64,000 nucleotides of DNA, taken from positions 28,574,001 to 28,638,000 of the forward strand of contig OY776130.1 of NCBI GenBank assembly GCA_963675135.1, read 5' to 3'. This document shows, in pieces, positions 23,180-34,348 of this stretch. Source of the DNA: Galeopsis tetrahit (Eukaryota > Streptophyta > Magnoliopsida > Lamiales > Lamiaceae). Position 1 is the stretch's first letter. Every line of letters starts with the position of its first letter. The translations under genes were made by a program, and so were the position numbers. The notes under the pieces are model-generated. The model did no database searches. It saw only the letters and a list, made by a program, of their open reading frames with translations, and was not told the origin of the DNA.

Positions 23180-24394
23180 AATCAACCCCCGGTCGGTTAA
23201 GACAGTTACCATGTGAATTCTAATCAATTAATCCAAGCTCACACCCACACTCTTAATCATGTAACCCAATACGATCGTTGTAGTCGACACAACCAACAAT
23301 GCTAGCTAATAGGGTGAATTAATCAATTGAATTATGAAAATCAAAACACTAGAAACCTACACACCCAAAACCTAGGTTAATTCAATAATTAATCCATAAT
23401 TACACTAATCACCACCAAAACTTCCACACCCTAGACAATTTAAGCTTAACCCATGGTTCTAAGATATAAATCCATGGGTAAAACACAAGAATACATAAAT
23501 CCCATAACAATTAACAAGGAAATTGCAAGAAATGAGAGAATTACCAAATTGAATTGTAAAATGAAAGAGATATCACCTTAATTGTTGAAATGTAGCTACA
23601 AACTTCAAGTACTTACAAAGCCCAATGGAAATATTCACTTGAATTGTAAATTTAAACTATAATCTAAGCTAAATATGAAATGAAATTGCAAAATAGCAAG
23701 AACACCTATTACTATATGTGATTGTGCGTAAGAATTGCTCTCCAAGTTGTCTCGTGTGATTGTGTGTAAGAATTGCTTTCAAAGTTGTCTCACCTTAAAA
23801 ATCTGAATAAGGGTCCCTTTTATATGTTGTGCAAAGTCCCAACACGAATATTGCATTAAAGTCTTTCAAAATTGGAGAAATTTGGTAAAAACCCCCGAAA
23901 AAGGAGCCACCCGGCCGGGCGGGAAAGTGGCCCGACCGGGCGGAATATGACTTGTGCTGGAGCAGGCGGCCCGGCCGGGTGGGTGATGTTGCTCGACCGG
24001 GCGATAACTTCGTAACTTGGGTGTCTTTTGGGCGCTATGGCCGCCCGACCGGGCGAGTGATGCCGCTCGACTGGGCCATATCTTCGTAAATGCCCAATGT
24101 TGGCCGCCCGGTCGGGTGGCCTTTCGGCCAAACCTCTTCATCCATTTTTCGTCCCAATTCTTCTTAAATCTTCGTAAATGCTCCCGAGACTCGTTCCTTC
24201 ACCTTGTGTGAGTGCCAATGATGATTGTGCACTTGTTTTTACAATTTTAATGCCTAATTCACCTCGTATTCCTACAAAACAAGCTCAAATACCTTTCTCA
24301 ATCAAATCAAGCATATTAGTGTGAAAATGCATGCAAAACCATCAAACGTTATCACTAAAACACATGAAATCTTATGCAATTTACAATCGAATCA
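23180..24394 (-). mobile_element. Inverted partial copy of the Athila LTR (left arm)
   Basis: Reverse complement of 30098-31312, the first 1.2 kb of the 5' LTR. It has no partner LTR and no target duplication of its own, so it arrived by the inverted duplication and not by retrotransposition. Confidence 0.95.
24000..24130. promoter_or_regulatory. GC-rich CCCGGTCGGGC motif cluster (left-arm copy)
   Basis: A run of near-palindromic words such as GCCCGACCGGGCG in AT-rich surroundings. The same cluster appears in each LTR copy (30370-30600, 43600-43815) and in the internal spacer at 39365-39550. It is a candidate protein-binding or structured RNA region of the retrotransposon; its function is unknown. 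Confidence 0.4.
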
Positions 24395-26542
24395 TCTGGC
24401 CCTTGCCGACCTGAGAAAACACACAAGCCAATTCTAACTCAACAAAAGCCGATTTTCTTCTTTAGGTTGAGTTGGGCACCTCAAGAGGAATGCCTTTGTT
24501 TCCGGGGGGAGGCCTACGCCTATCCCGTTACCTCTAGGGTAACGGAAACAACTAGGTTCGTCGTCTATAGCCACAGCAGTTGCAACCATGTGAAATAGTG
24601 CAGCTTCATCTGAAGGAGCCTTGACCACCATGTTAGGAAGACATGCCATGAAAGTAACATCAAAAGCCCCACAATGAGTCGGTCCGTCTGCCCCCACTAA
24701 TCTGGCCCGATCCATTGCAAATCTCTCAGGCAGCTTTTGCAAGTCAACATCATGAACTACCTGCACGTATACAGAACAAATACCATTATTATGAATTTAT
24801 GTTAACAACTCAAACACTATAAAGGAAAGGACACAAAGGCATGCATGCCTTCACTTGCTTGATCATAAGCCCTTTGAATGAAAGACGAGTAGATTACGCA
24901 AAATGGTTTGATGCCTTCACATGCTAAACCTGCAGCGAAAGTGACGGCATGTTGTTCGGCTATCCCAACGTCGAAACATCTTATGGGAAAACGACGTTGA
25001 AAGAGGTTCAACCCCGTCCCACCTCCCATTCCAGCATGTATAGCAACTACGTCATTGTTTGCTTCGGTTTCTGCTATCAGAGCCTCTGCAAAGTAGGTTG
25101 TGTAAGACTGCGTTGGAGAGCTCGTTTTCAATTGCTTCCTTGTTGCTGGATCAAACTTTGTTACACTTGCAAAAATCAAGAAAATCAAATTCAAATCTTC
25201 ATTACATTTCTAATGAATATTAATGATAGTACTAGTCTATTCGTGTTACCATAATATTTGTCTGCAGCTTTCTCTACATACGGATAGAATATCCCCTGCC
25301 TTTCTCAGTGATAACATGGATCAAAACCGGACCAGTTATATTTGTACTCTTAACTTCTTCAAAAATCACTGTTAGATCATCAATATTGTGTCCATCAACA
25401 AGGCCAATGTAGTAACGTCAAAGCTCTTCAAAGAGTGAAGATCCCGAGCCACTAATGAGTCCATAAGCATATTCGTCCATTTTTGCTGCAAGCTCGTGCA
25501 TAGGTCCTCCGATTTGCTTTGTAACTCCCTGCAACAATTTTAACCAAGTGTTTATAAAAAGTCATCAAATAAACATATAAACTAGTTATTTGAAATTTTG
25601 AACGATATTAACCTTGGCAACTTTTCGTAGATATCTGAGAGGGCGATTGGTCTGCAACTTACTCAAAGCACTACTTAAGGCACCAACGGGAGGAATAGGC
25701 CCGTCTAAGTTAGCAGTCGGGAGAGAAACTTGTTTGTTGTCGTTAAGAATCACAATCATGTCAGAATCCAAATAACCAGCATTGTTCATTGCTTCGTACG
25801 CTTGCCCTACTATCATAGCACCATCTCCTATCACAGCCACTACATGATTTCTCCTTCCCTTTAGATCCCTTCCGACAGCCATCCCTATTCAGACAACAAA
25901 TCGAAGAATCAAGAAACCTAGAACCTTTAATATTATAAGTATCAACAACCATTTCACATAAAAAGTAGCCCAAATTGAATAATTGTAACTTCGGATTGTA
26001 CCTAATCCAGCAGAGATGGTTGTAGAGCTGTGACCTGCACCAAAGCAATCATACTCACTCTCGAACCATTTAGTAAAGTCGGAGAGACCTTTCGTCTGTC
26101 TCAAAGTCGGCATTTTGTCTCGTCTTCCAGTTAAGATCTTATGAGGATATGACTACAACATAAAAAAATCACACAATCACAACAAATTCAAAACAACACT
26201 AATTCCTAACAAAACACCAATTCATAACATAACAAAACAATACTAACACCTGATGGCCAACATCCCAAAGCATCTTATCTTGAGGAACATTGAACACATG
26301 ATGAAGAGCCATAGTGAGCTCAATCACGCCAAGGCTCGAACCGAGATGGCCCCCCGTCTTAGAGACATTGAAAATGACATCGGATCGCAGTTCATCCGCA
26401 AGTTGCTTCAGCTCCTACATAAAAACAAAATGCACCATCCCTTATATATAACACACATATTAAAAAAATAAAGATTCTTGATTGAGCACAAAATGAATGT
26501 TAATTATACCTTTATTGAGAGATTTTTCATGTGAATTGAATA
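24395..26542 (-). pseudogene. DXS: Inverted copy of DXS exons (left arm)
   Basis: This is the mirror image of the plus-strand DXS segment 27950-30097, reading on the minus strand. It contains the same exons, introns and disabling changes: the exon with GDGAMIVGQAYEAMNN at about 25613-25884, the exon with ESEYDCFGAGHSSTTIS at about 26002-26152, and the first exon piece at 26510-26542. It lacks any promoter of its own on this strand. As antisense to the right arm it is the feature that would make a hairpin transcript possible. Confidence 0.93.
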
Positions 26543-26698
26543 GTTGATAGTAGACACGGGCGGTTTCGAACCGGCAAACCGCCGAACCGCCCAAACCGGC
26601 GGTTTTGGTTTCGAAACCGGACCGTAACCTTAATTTCACGGTTCGGTTACGGTTCGCCCATTTGGAAACCGACGATTTGTCGGTTCAACCGCCGGTTT

Positions 26699-26729
<31 letters not shown>

Positions 26730-27222
26730 AATATTATTAACATTTTAAATAAATTAAATTTGATAAATTGATAAATGATAATTATATTTAAAATTGATAA
26801 CATCAATGAGTGTAGAATTACTAGAATTTAAATACAAACATTTAAATTAAATACTTAACAATATCATTTCACTTAAACTTAAATTAAGAGTTACATTCTA
26901 GATTCTAAAATCTAGATTGATACTTAATTTTTAAAATTAAGCTCAAGTCCAATTTCTTTTAACCCCTCCCCAAATTTATTGTAATTTATTTTGTAAGTTG
27001 TATTGTTGTAACTTGTAACTTGTAAAACTTGTAAGTTTTTAACTTATATAACATTTATTTATTTTTTGTAATTTTGTAAGTTGTAAATTGTAAATTTGTA
27101 AGTTGTAAATTATAAGTAATTTATCTTTTTAAGTTTTCATCACTCACATTACATTTATTCTCTTAATATTTAATAATTTATAAGTTAATAAGTTATAACT
27201 TTAAGACTACAAATTCTTCAAG

Positions 27223-27265
27223 TTATACGTAATTATAAGTAATTTATCTTTTTAAGTTTTGTAAT
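27223..27265. other. Loop of the palindrome with a 30-bp arm duplicate
   Basis: The 43-bp unpaired centre includes a 30-bp word (27231-27260, starting AATTATAAGTAATTT) that also occurs at 27108-27137 in the left arm and in reverse complement in the right arm. It may mark the template switch that founded the palindrome. Confidence 0.85.
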
Positions 27266-27758
27266 CTTGAAGAATTTGTAGTCTTAAAGTTATAACTTAT
27301 TAACTTATAAATTATTAAATATTAAGAGAATAAATGTAATGTGAGTGATGAAAACTTAAAAAGATAAATTACTTATAATTTACAACTTACAAATTTACAA
27401 TTTACAACTTACAAAATTACAAAAAATAAATAAATGTTATATAAGTTAAAAACTTACAAGTTTTACAAGTTACAAGTTACAACAATACAACTTACAAAAT
27501 AAATTACAATAAATTTGGGGAGGGGTTAAAAGAAATTGGACTTGAGCTTAATTTTAAAAATTAAGTATCAATCTAGATTTTAGAATCTAGAATGTAACTC
27601 TTAATTTAAGTTTAAGTGAAATGATATTGTTAAGTATTTAATTTAAATGTTTGTATTTAAATTCTAGTAATTCTACACTCATTGATGTTATCAATTTTAA
27701 ATATAATTATCATTTATCAATTTATCAAATTTAATTTATTTAAAATGTTAATAATATT

Positions 27759-27797
<39 letters not shown>

Positions 27798-27949
27798 CGG
27801 CGGTTGAACCGACAAATCGTCGGTTTCCAAATGGGCGAACCGTAACCGAACCGTGAAATTAAGGTTACGGTCCGGTTTCGAAACCAAAACCGCCGGTTTG
27901 GGCGGTTCGGCGGTTTGCCGGTTCGAAACCGCCCGTGTCTACTATCAAC

Positions 27950-30097
27950 TATTCAATTCACATGAAAAATCTCTCAATAAAGGTATAATTAACATTCATT
28001 TTGTGCTCAATCAAGAATCTTTATTTTTTTAATATGTGTGTTATATATAAGGGATGGTGCATTTTGTTTTTATGTAGGAGCTGAAGCAACTTGCGGATGA
28101 ACTGCGATCCGATGTCATTTTCAATGTCTCTAAGACGGGGGGCCATCTCGGTTCGAGCCTTGGCGTGATTGAGCTCACTATGGCTCTTCATCATGTGTTC
28201 AATGTTCCTCAAGATAAGATGCTTTGGGATGTTGGCCATCAGGTGTTAGTATTGTTTTGTTATGTTATGAATTGGTGTTTTGTTAGGAATTAGTGTTGTT
28301 TTGAATTTGTTGTGATTGTGTGATTTTTTTATGTTGTAGTCATATCCTCATAAGATCTTAACTGGAAGACGAGACAAAATGCCGACTTTGAGACAGACGA
28401 AAGGTCTCTCCGACTTTACTAAATGGTTCGAGAGTGAGTATGATTGCTTTGGTGCAGGTCACAGCTCTACAACCATCTCTGCTGGATTAGGTACAATCCG
28501 AAGTTACAATTATTCAATTTGGGCTACTTTTTATGTGAAATGGTTGTTGATACTTATAATATTAAAGGTTCTAGGTTTCTTGATTCTTCGATTTGTTGTC
28601 TGAATAGGGATGGCTGTCGGAAGGGATCTAAAGGGAAGGAGAAATCATGTAGTGGCTGTGATAGGAGATGGTGCTATGATAGTAGGGCAAGCGTACGAAG
28701 CAATGAACAATGCTGGTTATTTGGATTCTGACATGATTGTGATTCTTAACGACAACAAACAAGTTTCTCTCCCGACTGCTAACTTAGACGGGCCTATTCC
28801 TCCCGTTGGTGCCTTAAGTAGTGCTTTGAGTAAGTTGCAGACCAATCGCCCTCTCAGATATCTACGAAAAGTTGCCAAGGTTAATATCGTTCAAAATTTC
28901 AAATAACTAGTTTATATGTTTATTTGATGACTTTTTATAAACACTTGGTTAAAATTGTTGCAGGGAGTTACAAAGCAAATCGGAGGACCTATGCACGAGC
29001 TTGCAGCAAAAATGGACGAATATGCTTATGGACTCATTAGTGGCTCGGGATCTTCACTCTTTGAAGAGCTTTGACGTTACTACATTGGCCTTGTTGATGG
29101 ACACAATATTGATGATCTAACAGTGATTTTTGAAGAAGTTAAGAGTACAAATATAACTGGTCCGGTTTTGATCCATGTTATCACTGAGAAAGGCAGGGGA
29201 TATTCTATCCGTATGTAGAGAAAGCTGCAGACAAATATTATGGTAACACGAATAGACTAGTACTATCATTAATATTCATTAGAAATGTAATGAAGATTTG
29301 AATTTGATTTTCTTGATTTTTGCAAGTGTAACAAAGTTTGATCCAGCAACAAGGAAGCAATTGAAAACGAGCTCTCCAACGCAGTCTTACACAACCTACT
29401 TTGCAGAGGCTCTGATAGCAGAAACCGAAGCAAACAATGACGTAGTTGCTATACATGCTGGAATGGGAGGTGGGACGGGGTTGAACCTCTTTCAACGTCG
29501 TTTTCCCATAAGATGTTTCGACGTTGGGATAGCCGAACAACATGCCGTCACTTTCGCTGCAGGTTTAGCATGTGAAGGCATCAAACCATTTTGCGTAATC
29601 TACTCGTCTTTCATTCAAAGGGCTTATGATCAAGCAAGTGAAGGCATGCATGCCTTTGTGTCCTTTCCTTTATAGTGTTTGAGTTGTTAACATAAATTCA
29701 TAATAATGGTATTTGTTCTGTATACGTGCAGGTAGTTCATGATGTTGACTTGCAAAAGCTGCCTGAGAGATTTGCAATGGATCGGGCCAGATTAGTGGGG
29801 GCAGACGGACCGACTCATTGTGGGGCTTTTGATGTTACTTTCATGGCATGTCTTCCTAACATGGTGGTCAAGGCTCCTTCAGATGAAGCTGCACTATTTC
29901 ACATGGTTGCAACTGCTGTGGCTATAGACGACGAACCTAGTTGTTTCCGTTACCCTAGAGGTAACGGGATAGGCGTAGGCCTCCCCCCGGAAACAAAGGC
30001 ATTCCTCTTGAGGTGCCCAACTCAACCTAAAGAAGAAAATCGGCTTTTGTTGAGTTAGAATTGGCTTGTGTGTTTTCTCAGGTCGGCAAGGGCCAGA
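27950..30097 (+). pseudogene. DXS: DXS relic, central exons
   Basis: Exons at 27950-27982 (YSIHMKNLSIK), 28078-28242 (ELKQLADELRSDV to WDVGHQ), 28340-28490, 28608-28879 (with the thiamine diphosphate motif GDGAM...N), 28964-29242, about 29327-29633, 29732-30012 and 30082-30097 follow the plant DXS order. Most introns are GT-AG, and the one after YDQ looks GC-AG. Disabling changes include a stop/frame break after FEEL near 29072, a frameshift near 29210 (SIRM followed by a stop), and a shift around CTCCCCCCGG near 29985. The last exon is cut after GGGCCAGA by the Athila element and continues at 45221. It cannot encode a working enzyme. Confidence 0.93.
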
Positions 30098-31982
30098 TGA
30101 TTCGATTGTAAATTGCATAAGATTTCATGTGTTTTAGTGATAACGTTTGATGGTTTTGCATGCATTTTCACACTAATATGCTTGATTTGATTGAGAAAGG
30201 TATTTGAGCTTGTTTTGTAGGAATACGAGGTGAATTAGGCATTAAAATTGTAAAAACAAGTGCACAATCATCATTGGCACTCACACAAGGTGAAGGAACG
30301 AGTCTCGGGAGCATTTACGAAGATTTAAGAAGAATTGGGACGAAAAATGGATGAAGAGGTTTGGCCGAAAGGCCACCCGACCGGGCGGCCAACATTGGGC
30401 ATTTACGAAGATATGGCCCAGTCGAGCGGCATCACTCGCCCGGTCGGGCGGCCATAGCGCCCAAAAGACACCCAAGTTACGAAGTTATCGCCCGGTCGAG
30501 CAACATCACCCACCCGGCCGGGCCGCCTGCTCCAGCACAAGTCATATTCCGCCCGGTCGGGCCACTTTCCCGCCCGGCCGGGTGGCTCCTTTTTCGGGGG
30601 TTTTTACCAAATTTCTCCAATTTTGAAAGACTTTAATGCAATATTCGTGTTGGGACTTTGCACAACATATAAAAGGGACCCTTATTCAGATTTTTAAGGT
30701 GAGACAACTTTGAAAGCAATTCTTACACACAATCACACGAGACAACTTGGAGAGCAATTCTTACGCACAATCACATATAGTAATAGGTGTTCTTGCTATT
30801 TTGCAATTTCATTTCATATTTAGCTTAGATTATAGTTTAAATTTACAATTCAAGTGAATATTTCCATTGGGCTTTGTAAGTACTTGAAGTTTGTAGCTAC
30901 ATTTCAACAATTAAGGTGATATCTCTTTCATTTTACAATTCAATTTGGTAATTCTCTCATTTCTTGCAATTTCCTTGTTAATTGTTATGGGATTTATGTA
31001 TTCTTGTGTTTTACCCATGGATTTATATCTTAGAACCATGGGTTAAGCTTAAATTGTCTAGGGTGTGGAAGTTTTGGTGGTGATTAGTGTAATTATGGAT
31101 TAATTATTGAATTAACCTAGGTTTTGGGTGTGTAGGTTTCTAGTGTTTTGATTTTCATAATTCAATTGATTAATTCACCCTATTAGCTAGCATTGTTGGT
31201 TGTGTCGACTACAACGATCGTATTGGGTTACATGATTAAGAGTGTGGGTGTGAGCTTGGATTAATTGATTAGAATTCACATGGTAACTGTCTTAACCGAC
31301 CGGGGGTTGATTGCTTAGATCGACAATACTAGACACTAATCGATTAGAGGTCGTCTATTAGATTAGTGAAAGGGCGTCTCACAGGCATTAGTAACCGTGT
31401 TGAACGTGTTTATGAGACACTATCTTAGGAGCTTATGGTATTGATTAGATCCTATAATTGCTAATTAATTCACGTGTTCACCTAAGCCTAACGAGGGATT
31501 GGTCTACACACACGAGTGATAGCCTTTAGCTCAATCCAAAACCTTAGGTTTAATTTGTGTAATTGGTTCGATAATTCACCATATCACCTAAAAAATGGAT
31601 GCACCCGAGGCAATACCCTCTCACCTTGCACTTTCGCACGAAAGTTAGTTAATCATTATTATCAATTTCACTTGCTATCTTAGTTAATTTGGTAGTTATA
31701 ATTAGTTTCATATTGTTTACTCTCTGTTTACCTATATTACTTTGTTTATTTGCATGTTCTTGTGATTGATTCATTGTTTCGCCTTAATTCCGTAAAATCC
31801 AAAAAGAACCCCGTTTCGTTACTACAATAACATGCAACTTGCAGCTCTAAGGATTCATATCCACTTAATTAGGTCCATGGTCGATAAATACTAAGTCGTA
31901 TACTTGCTCATATACAACGATCCCATACACTTTTGGGTGAGTTGCTTGTGTGTTAAAATACGTGCAAAATACGAAAAAGTCA
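30098..31982 (+). repeat. Athila 5' LTR
   Basis: Starts TGATTCGATTGTAAATTG and ends GAAAAAGTCA; 1885 bp. A GC-rich block at 30370-30600 carries repeated CCCGGTCGGGC-like words. Its first 1215 bp form the outer part of the palindrome's right arm. Confidence 0.93.
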
Positions 31983-31983
31983 A

Positions 31984-32003
31984 TGGCGTCGCTGCCGGGG
32001 ACC
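31984..32003 (+). promoter_or_regulatory. Primer-binding site
   Basis: TGGCGTCGCTGCCGGGGACC begins one base after the LTR. This is the Athila-type priming site, described as complementary to the 3' end of a plant tRNA (tRNA-Asp, from memory). Confidence 0.85.
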
Positions 32004-32111
32004 TAAGAGAGTGTTGTTAGTGAAACTTAGAGTTTGTTAAGTGTTATTGATAGTAGCATTTATTTTTCGTTTCTCTTTGTTGGATTCGATACTTTTCTTC
32101 TTTAGGTGTGT

Positions 32112-34242
32112 ATGATCACAAGATCCCGTGGAGGCAAATTGGAACCGTAGGATCTTGAGATCGAGGCTAACTCACGAAGAATGAATCATAGTAGAAACCG
32201 ACGAAGAGGTGTAGAGGAACCACTTGAGATGGAAGATTACTAAGAAAATTTGAATCCTCCACCTCCAAGGGATGAGGAGCTTCGAAGAGAGGATCCACAA
32301 GTTGGGAATCCACAAGGAGGTAATCCACCTCAAAACCCTCCACTAAATCTCCAAAATCCCAATCCATAATATCCACCCCAAAACAACCTTCCATATCAAG
32401 GATACTATCCTTACCCTTACCCACCTCCACAACAAGCCTACTATCCACCACATCAATACCAACAACAACCTCAACACCCTTATCCTCCTTACCAATATCC
32501 TCTACCTCACCAAATTCAAGATGAGTACATTCCTCCTCCTCCACATATTGAAGAACCTCGACATGTATACCATGAAAGCAGGGGCGGATCCATGCATATC
32601 TTGGGGGTGGCCATGGCCCCCCTCAAGTTTTTCTTTTCTTCTATTATATACTCCTTAATTACTCAATTGTTTGTTATTAGTTTTTAACTTATTTTGTTAT
32701 TAGCTTTTAGCTTATTTTTTGTAATAATTAATTGGGCTACTGATTAAATTTACGTCCAAATATTATTATTAACATATATTTCAAATTTTTATACTTTTGT
32801 TATACAAATTAATCTAAATATATATATTTTTTAATTCACAAATTCTGATATATTCTCAATTATTTTCCACGTTACATTAAAACCAAATTAAAATTGTGAC
32901 TCAATTGCACCATACAATATAAAAGTGACTCATTTCAATTTCTTATATTTTAAGGATTATAATTAGGGATTATAAGTTCTTTTCCACGTCTTAATAAGTT
33001 CACAACAGAATTAGCAGAAACACATACACAATTCTTTAAAACTTCAAAATTTTCTCAATTTATTTATTTATTTGTCATTCATTAATTTTTTCCATTTTCA
33101 GTTCAGATGATTATAAATTATAGGCTTTAAGACTTATTTATTTTAATATATTTAATAGTGAATAATGATATAAATATAAAATATTTTAATTTTATTATCA
33201 AACATATAATAATGTTGAATAATATTATATATGGCCCCCCTCACCGCTAATCCTGGGTCCGCCCCTGCATGAAAGGCCTATGAGGGAATATTTTGAGCCT
33301 CAACCGAGGGAGTACTACAATGGGTTAGCACGACCAAGGGTGGAGGCAAACAATTTTGAGATTAGTGCCTCTCTACAATTTGAGAGAGCGGAGGAAGGAT
33401 TTGAGGAAGACCCGAATGAACATTTTGCTCAATTTGAGAGCATAAAGGAAGCATGGGAAAGGTTTACGAATATTCTCATAACACGCCCCCATCATGGATT
33501 TCCATTAGAACAAACTACATGTTGGTTCTTTTGTGGATTACGTGAGCAAGATCAACAACACATTGATGCTTGTGCGGGGGGTTCAATTTGGCGAAAATCG
33601 GCGGATGAAATCAAAGACATAATGGAAGGGATATCAAACAATACTTTTAAGATGAGAATAGATCGTGGAGCAAGACACCGGTTAGACCAAGTAAATGAGA
33701 TGGAGAGCATGAAAGTGATGATGGCAACAATGATGGAAAAGATGAATGCCCTATCTCAACCAAGAGATATTCCATCATCATTTAATCAAGAAGAGCCTCA
33801 AATGGGGCAAATTGACGAAGTAAACTATATGGGTCGACCTCAATTTCAAGGGAATCAACAACCAAACTTTCAAGGAGGTCGTCCCTATCAAGCTCCTCAA
33901 TACCAAACCTCTCATCAAAATCGCTTCCAAGGTCATCAAGGCCAATCTTCATCTTCTCAAGGCCAAAGGGGTCCATCCCCTCAATACCAAGTAACTCAAA
34001 ATCCGAATTTTTGGAGGAACGACAATTTATCATACTCCGACCCGAAGGGTGCTATTCAATATCCTCCCGGATTTGATCCCGGAATAAAACTTCCAAGTGG
34101 AGAAGGAAAGTCCGCAACCGACAAAATTCTTGCACTAATGATGAAAAAGTTTGATGATCATGAAAATAGGTTGAATTCATTCGAGAAGATGAAGGTCACT
34201 CAACATCAACAAGGAACTCAATTGAATAACTTGGAAAGCTAA
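32112..34242 (+). pseudogene. Athila gag, interrupted and internally deleted
   Basis: It opens with MITRSRGGKLEP and soon meets a TAG stop (about 32148); further stops lie near 32240 and 32367. A proline/tyrosine/glutamine-rich stretch follows, cut at 32578 by a hAT MITE, and the frame resumes at 33268. At EDPNEHFAQFES the sequence jumps straight to EAWERF, so most of the Retrotrans_gag core of roughly 90-100 residues is missing. The C-terminal part (FQGNQQPNFQGGRPYQ) is a QN-rich tail. This copy could not make a capsid. Confidence 0.8.
32579..33267. mobile_element. hAT MITE inside gag
   Basis: Ends CAGGGGCGGATCC and GGGTCCGCCCCTG are inverted. The 8-mer CATGAAAG flanks it at 32571-32578 and 33268-33275. 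It is 689 bp, AT-rich inside and non-coding. Removing it with one duplication copy rejoins the gag frame (...YHE/RPMRE), so it came after the gag sequence was established. Confidence 0.95.
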
Positions 34243-34348
34243 ATCGGGCAAATTGCAAGTTCCATGAATCAAGTGTTGAACAAGGGAAAGTTCCCATCGA
34301 CGACCGAGGTAAATCCGAAAGAGCATTGTAAGGCTATAAATTTGAGGA

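Larger units (their letters stand above)
23038..27941. mobile_element. hAT element in a DXS exon, enlarged by an inverted duplication
   Basis: Termini TAGACACG (23038) and CGTGTCTA (27941) are inverted. Both ends are dense in CCGGCGGTT/AACCGCCGG subterminal words. Identical 8-mers CTATCAAC flank it (23030-23037 and 27942-27949), the hAT duplication size, and removing one copy with the element rejoins the DXS frame. No transposase is present. The original element was probably small: only 23038-23179 and 27266-27941 are hAT-like. The middle (23180-27222) is a reverse copy of sequence to its right, including its own right half, DXS exons and part of an LTR. Confidence 0.85.
23180..31312. repeat. 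8.1-kb near-perfect inverted repeat (palindrome)
   Basis: Left arm 23180-27222, right arm 27266-31312, loop 43 bp. Outside one TA tract, paired positions always sum to 54492; inside it they sum to 54488. The 4-bp shift is two TA units (tract 26699-26723 against 27765-27793). All eight open frames in the left arm recur with identical translations in the right arm, and spot-checked non-coding segments are exact complements. The left arm ends inside the hAT element next to TTTTTTGTTTA. The right arm ends inside the Athila 5' LTR at GGGGGTTGATT. Confidence 0.95.

Noticed and set aside
23856..24211. 91-residue and 64-residue proline/arginine-rich frames (and their mirror images at 30281-30636)
   Set aside because: They are shadows of the GC-rich CCCGGTCGGGC cluster of the LTR, open in several frames on both strands, with no domain.
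26551..27941. A stand-alone 1.4-kb hAT element at the palindrome centre, with TAGACACG/CGTGTCTA ends
   Set aside because: Its flanks GTTGATAG and CTATCAAC are inverted rather than direct repeats, so there is no target duplication for this interval. The real insertion interval is 23038-27941.
22670..30097. A functional DXS gene
   Set aside because: Two large insertions, a frame break near 29072, frameshifts near 29210 and 29985, and no C-terminal exons.
32167..32544. 125-residue acidic minus-strand frame
   Set aside because: Antisense shadow of the proline/glutamine-rich Athila gag leader.
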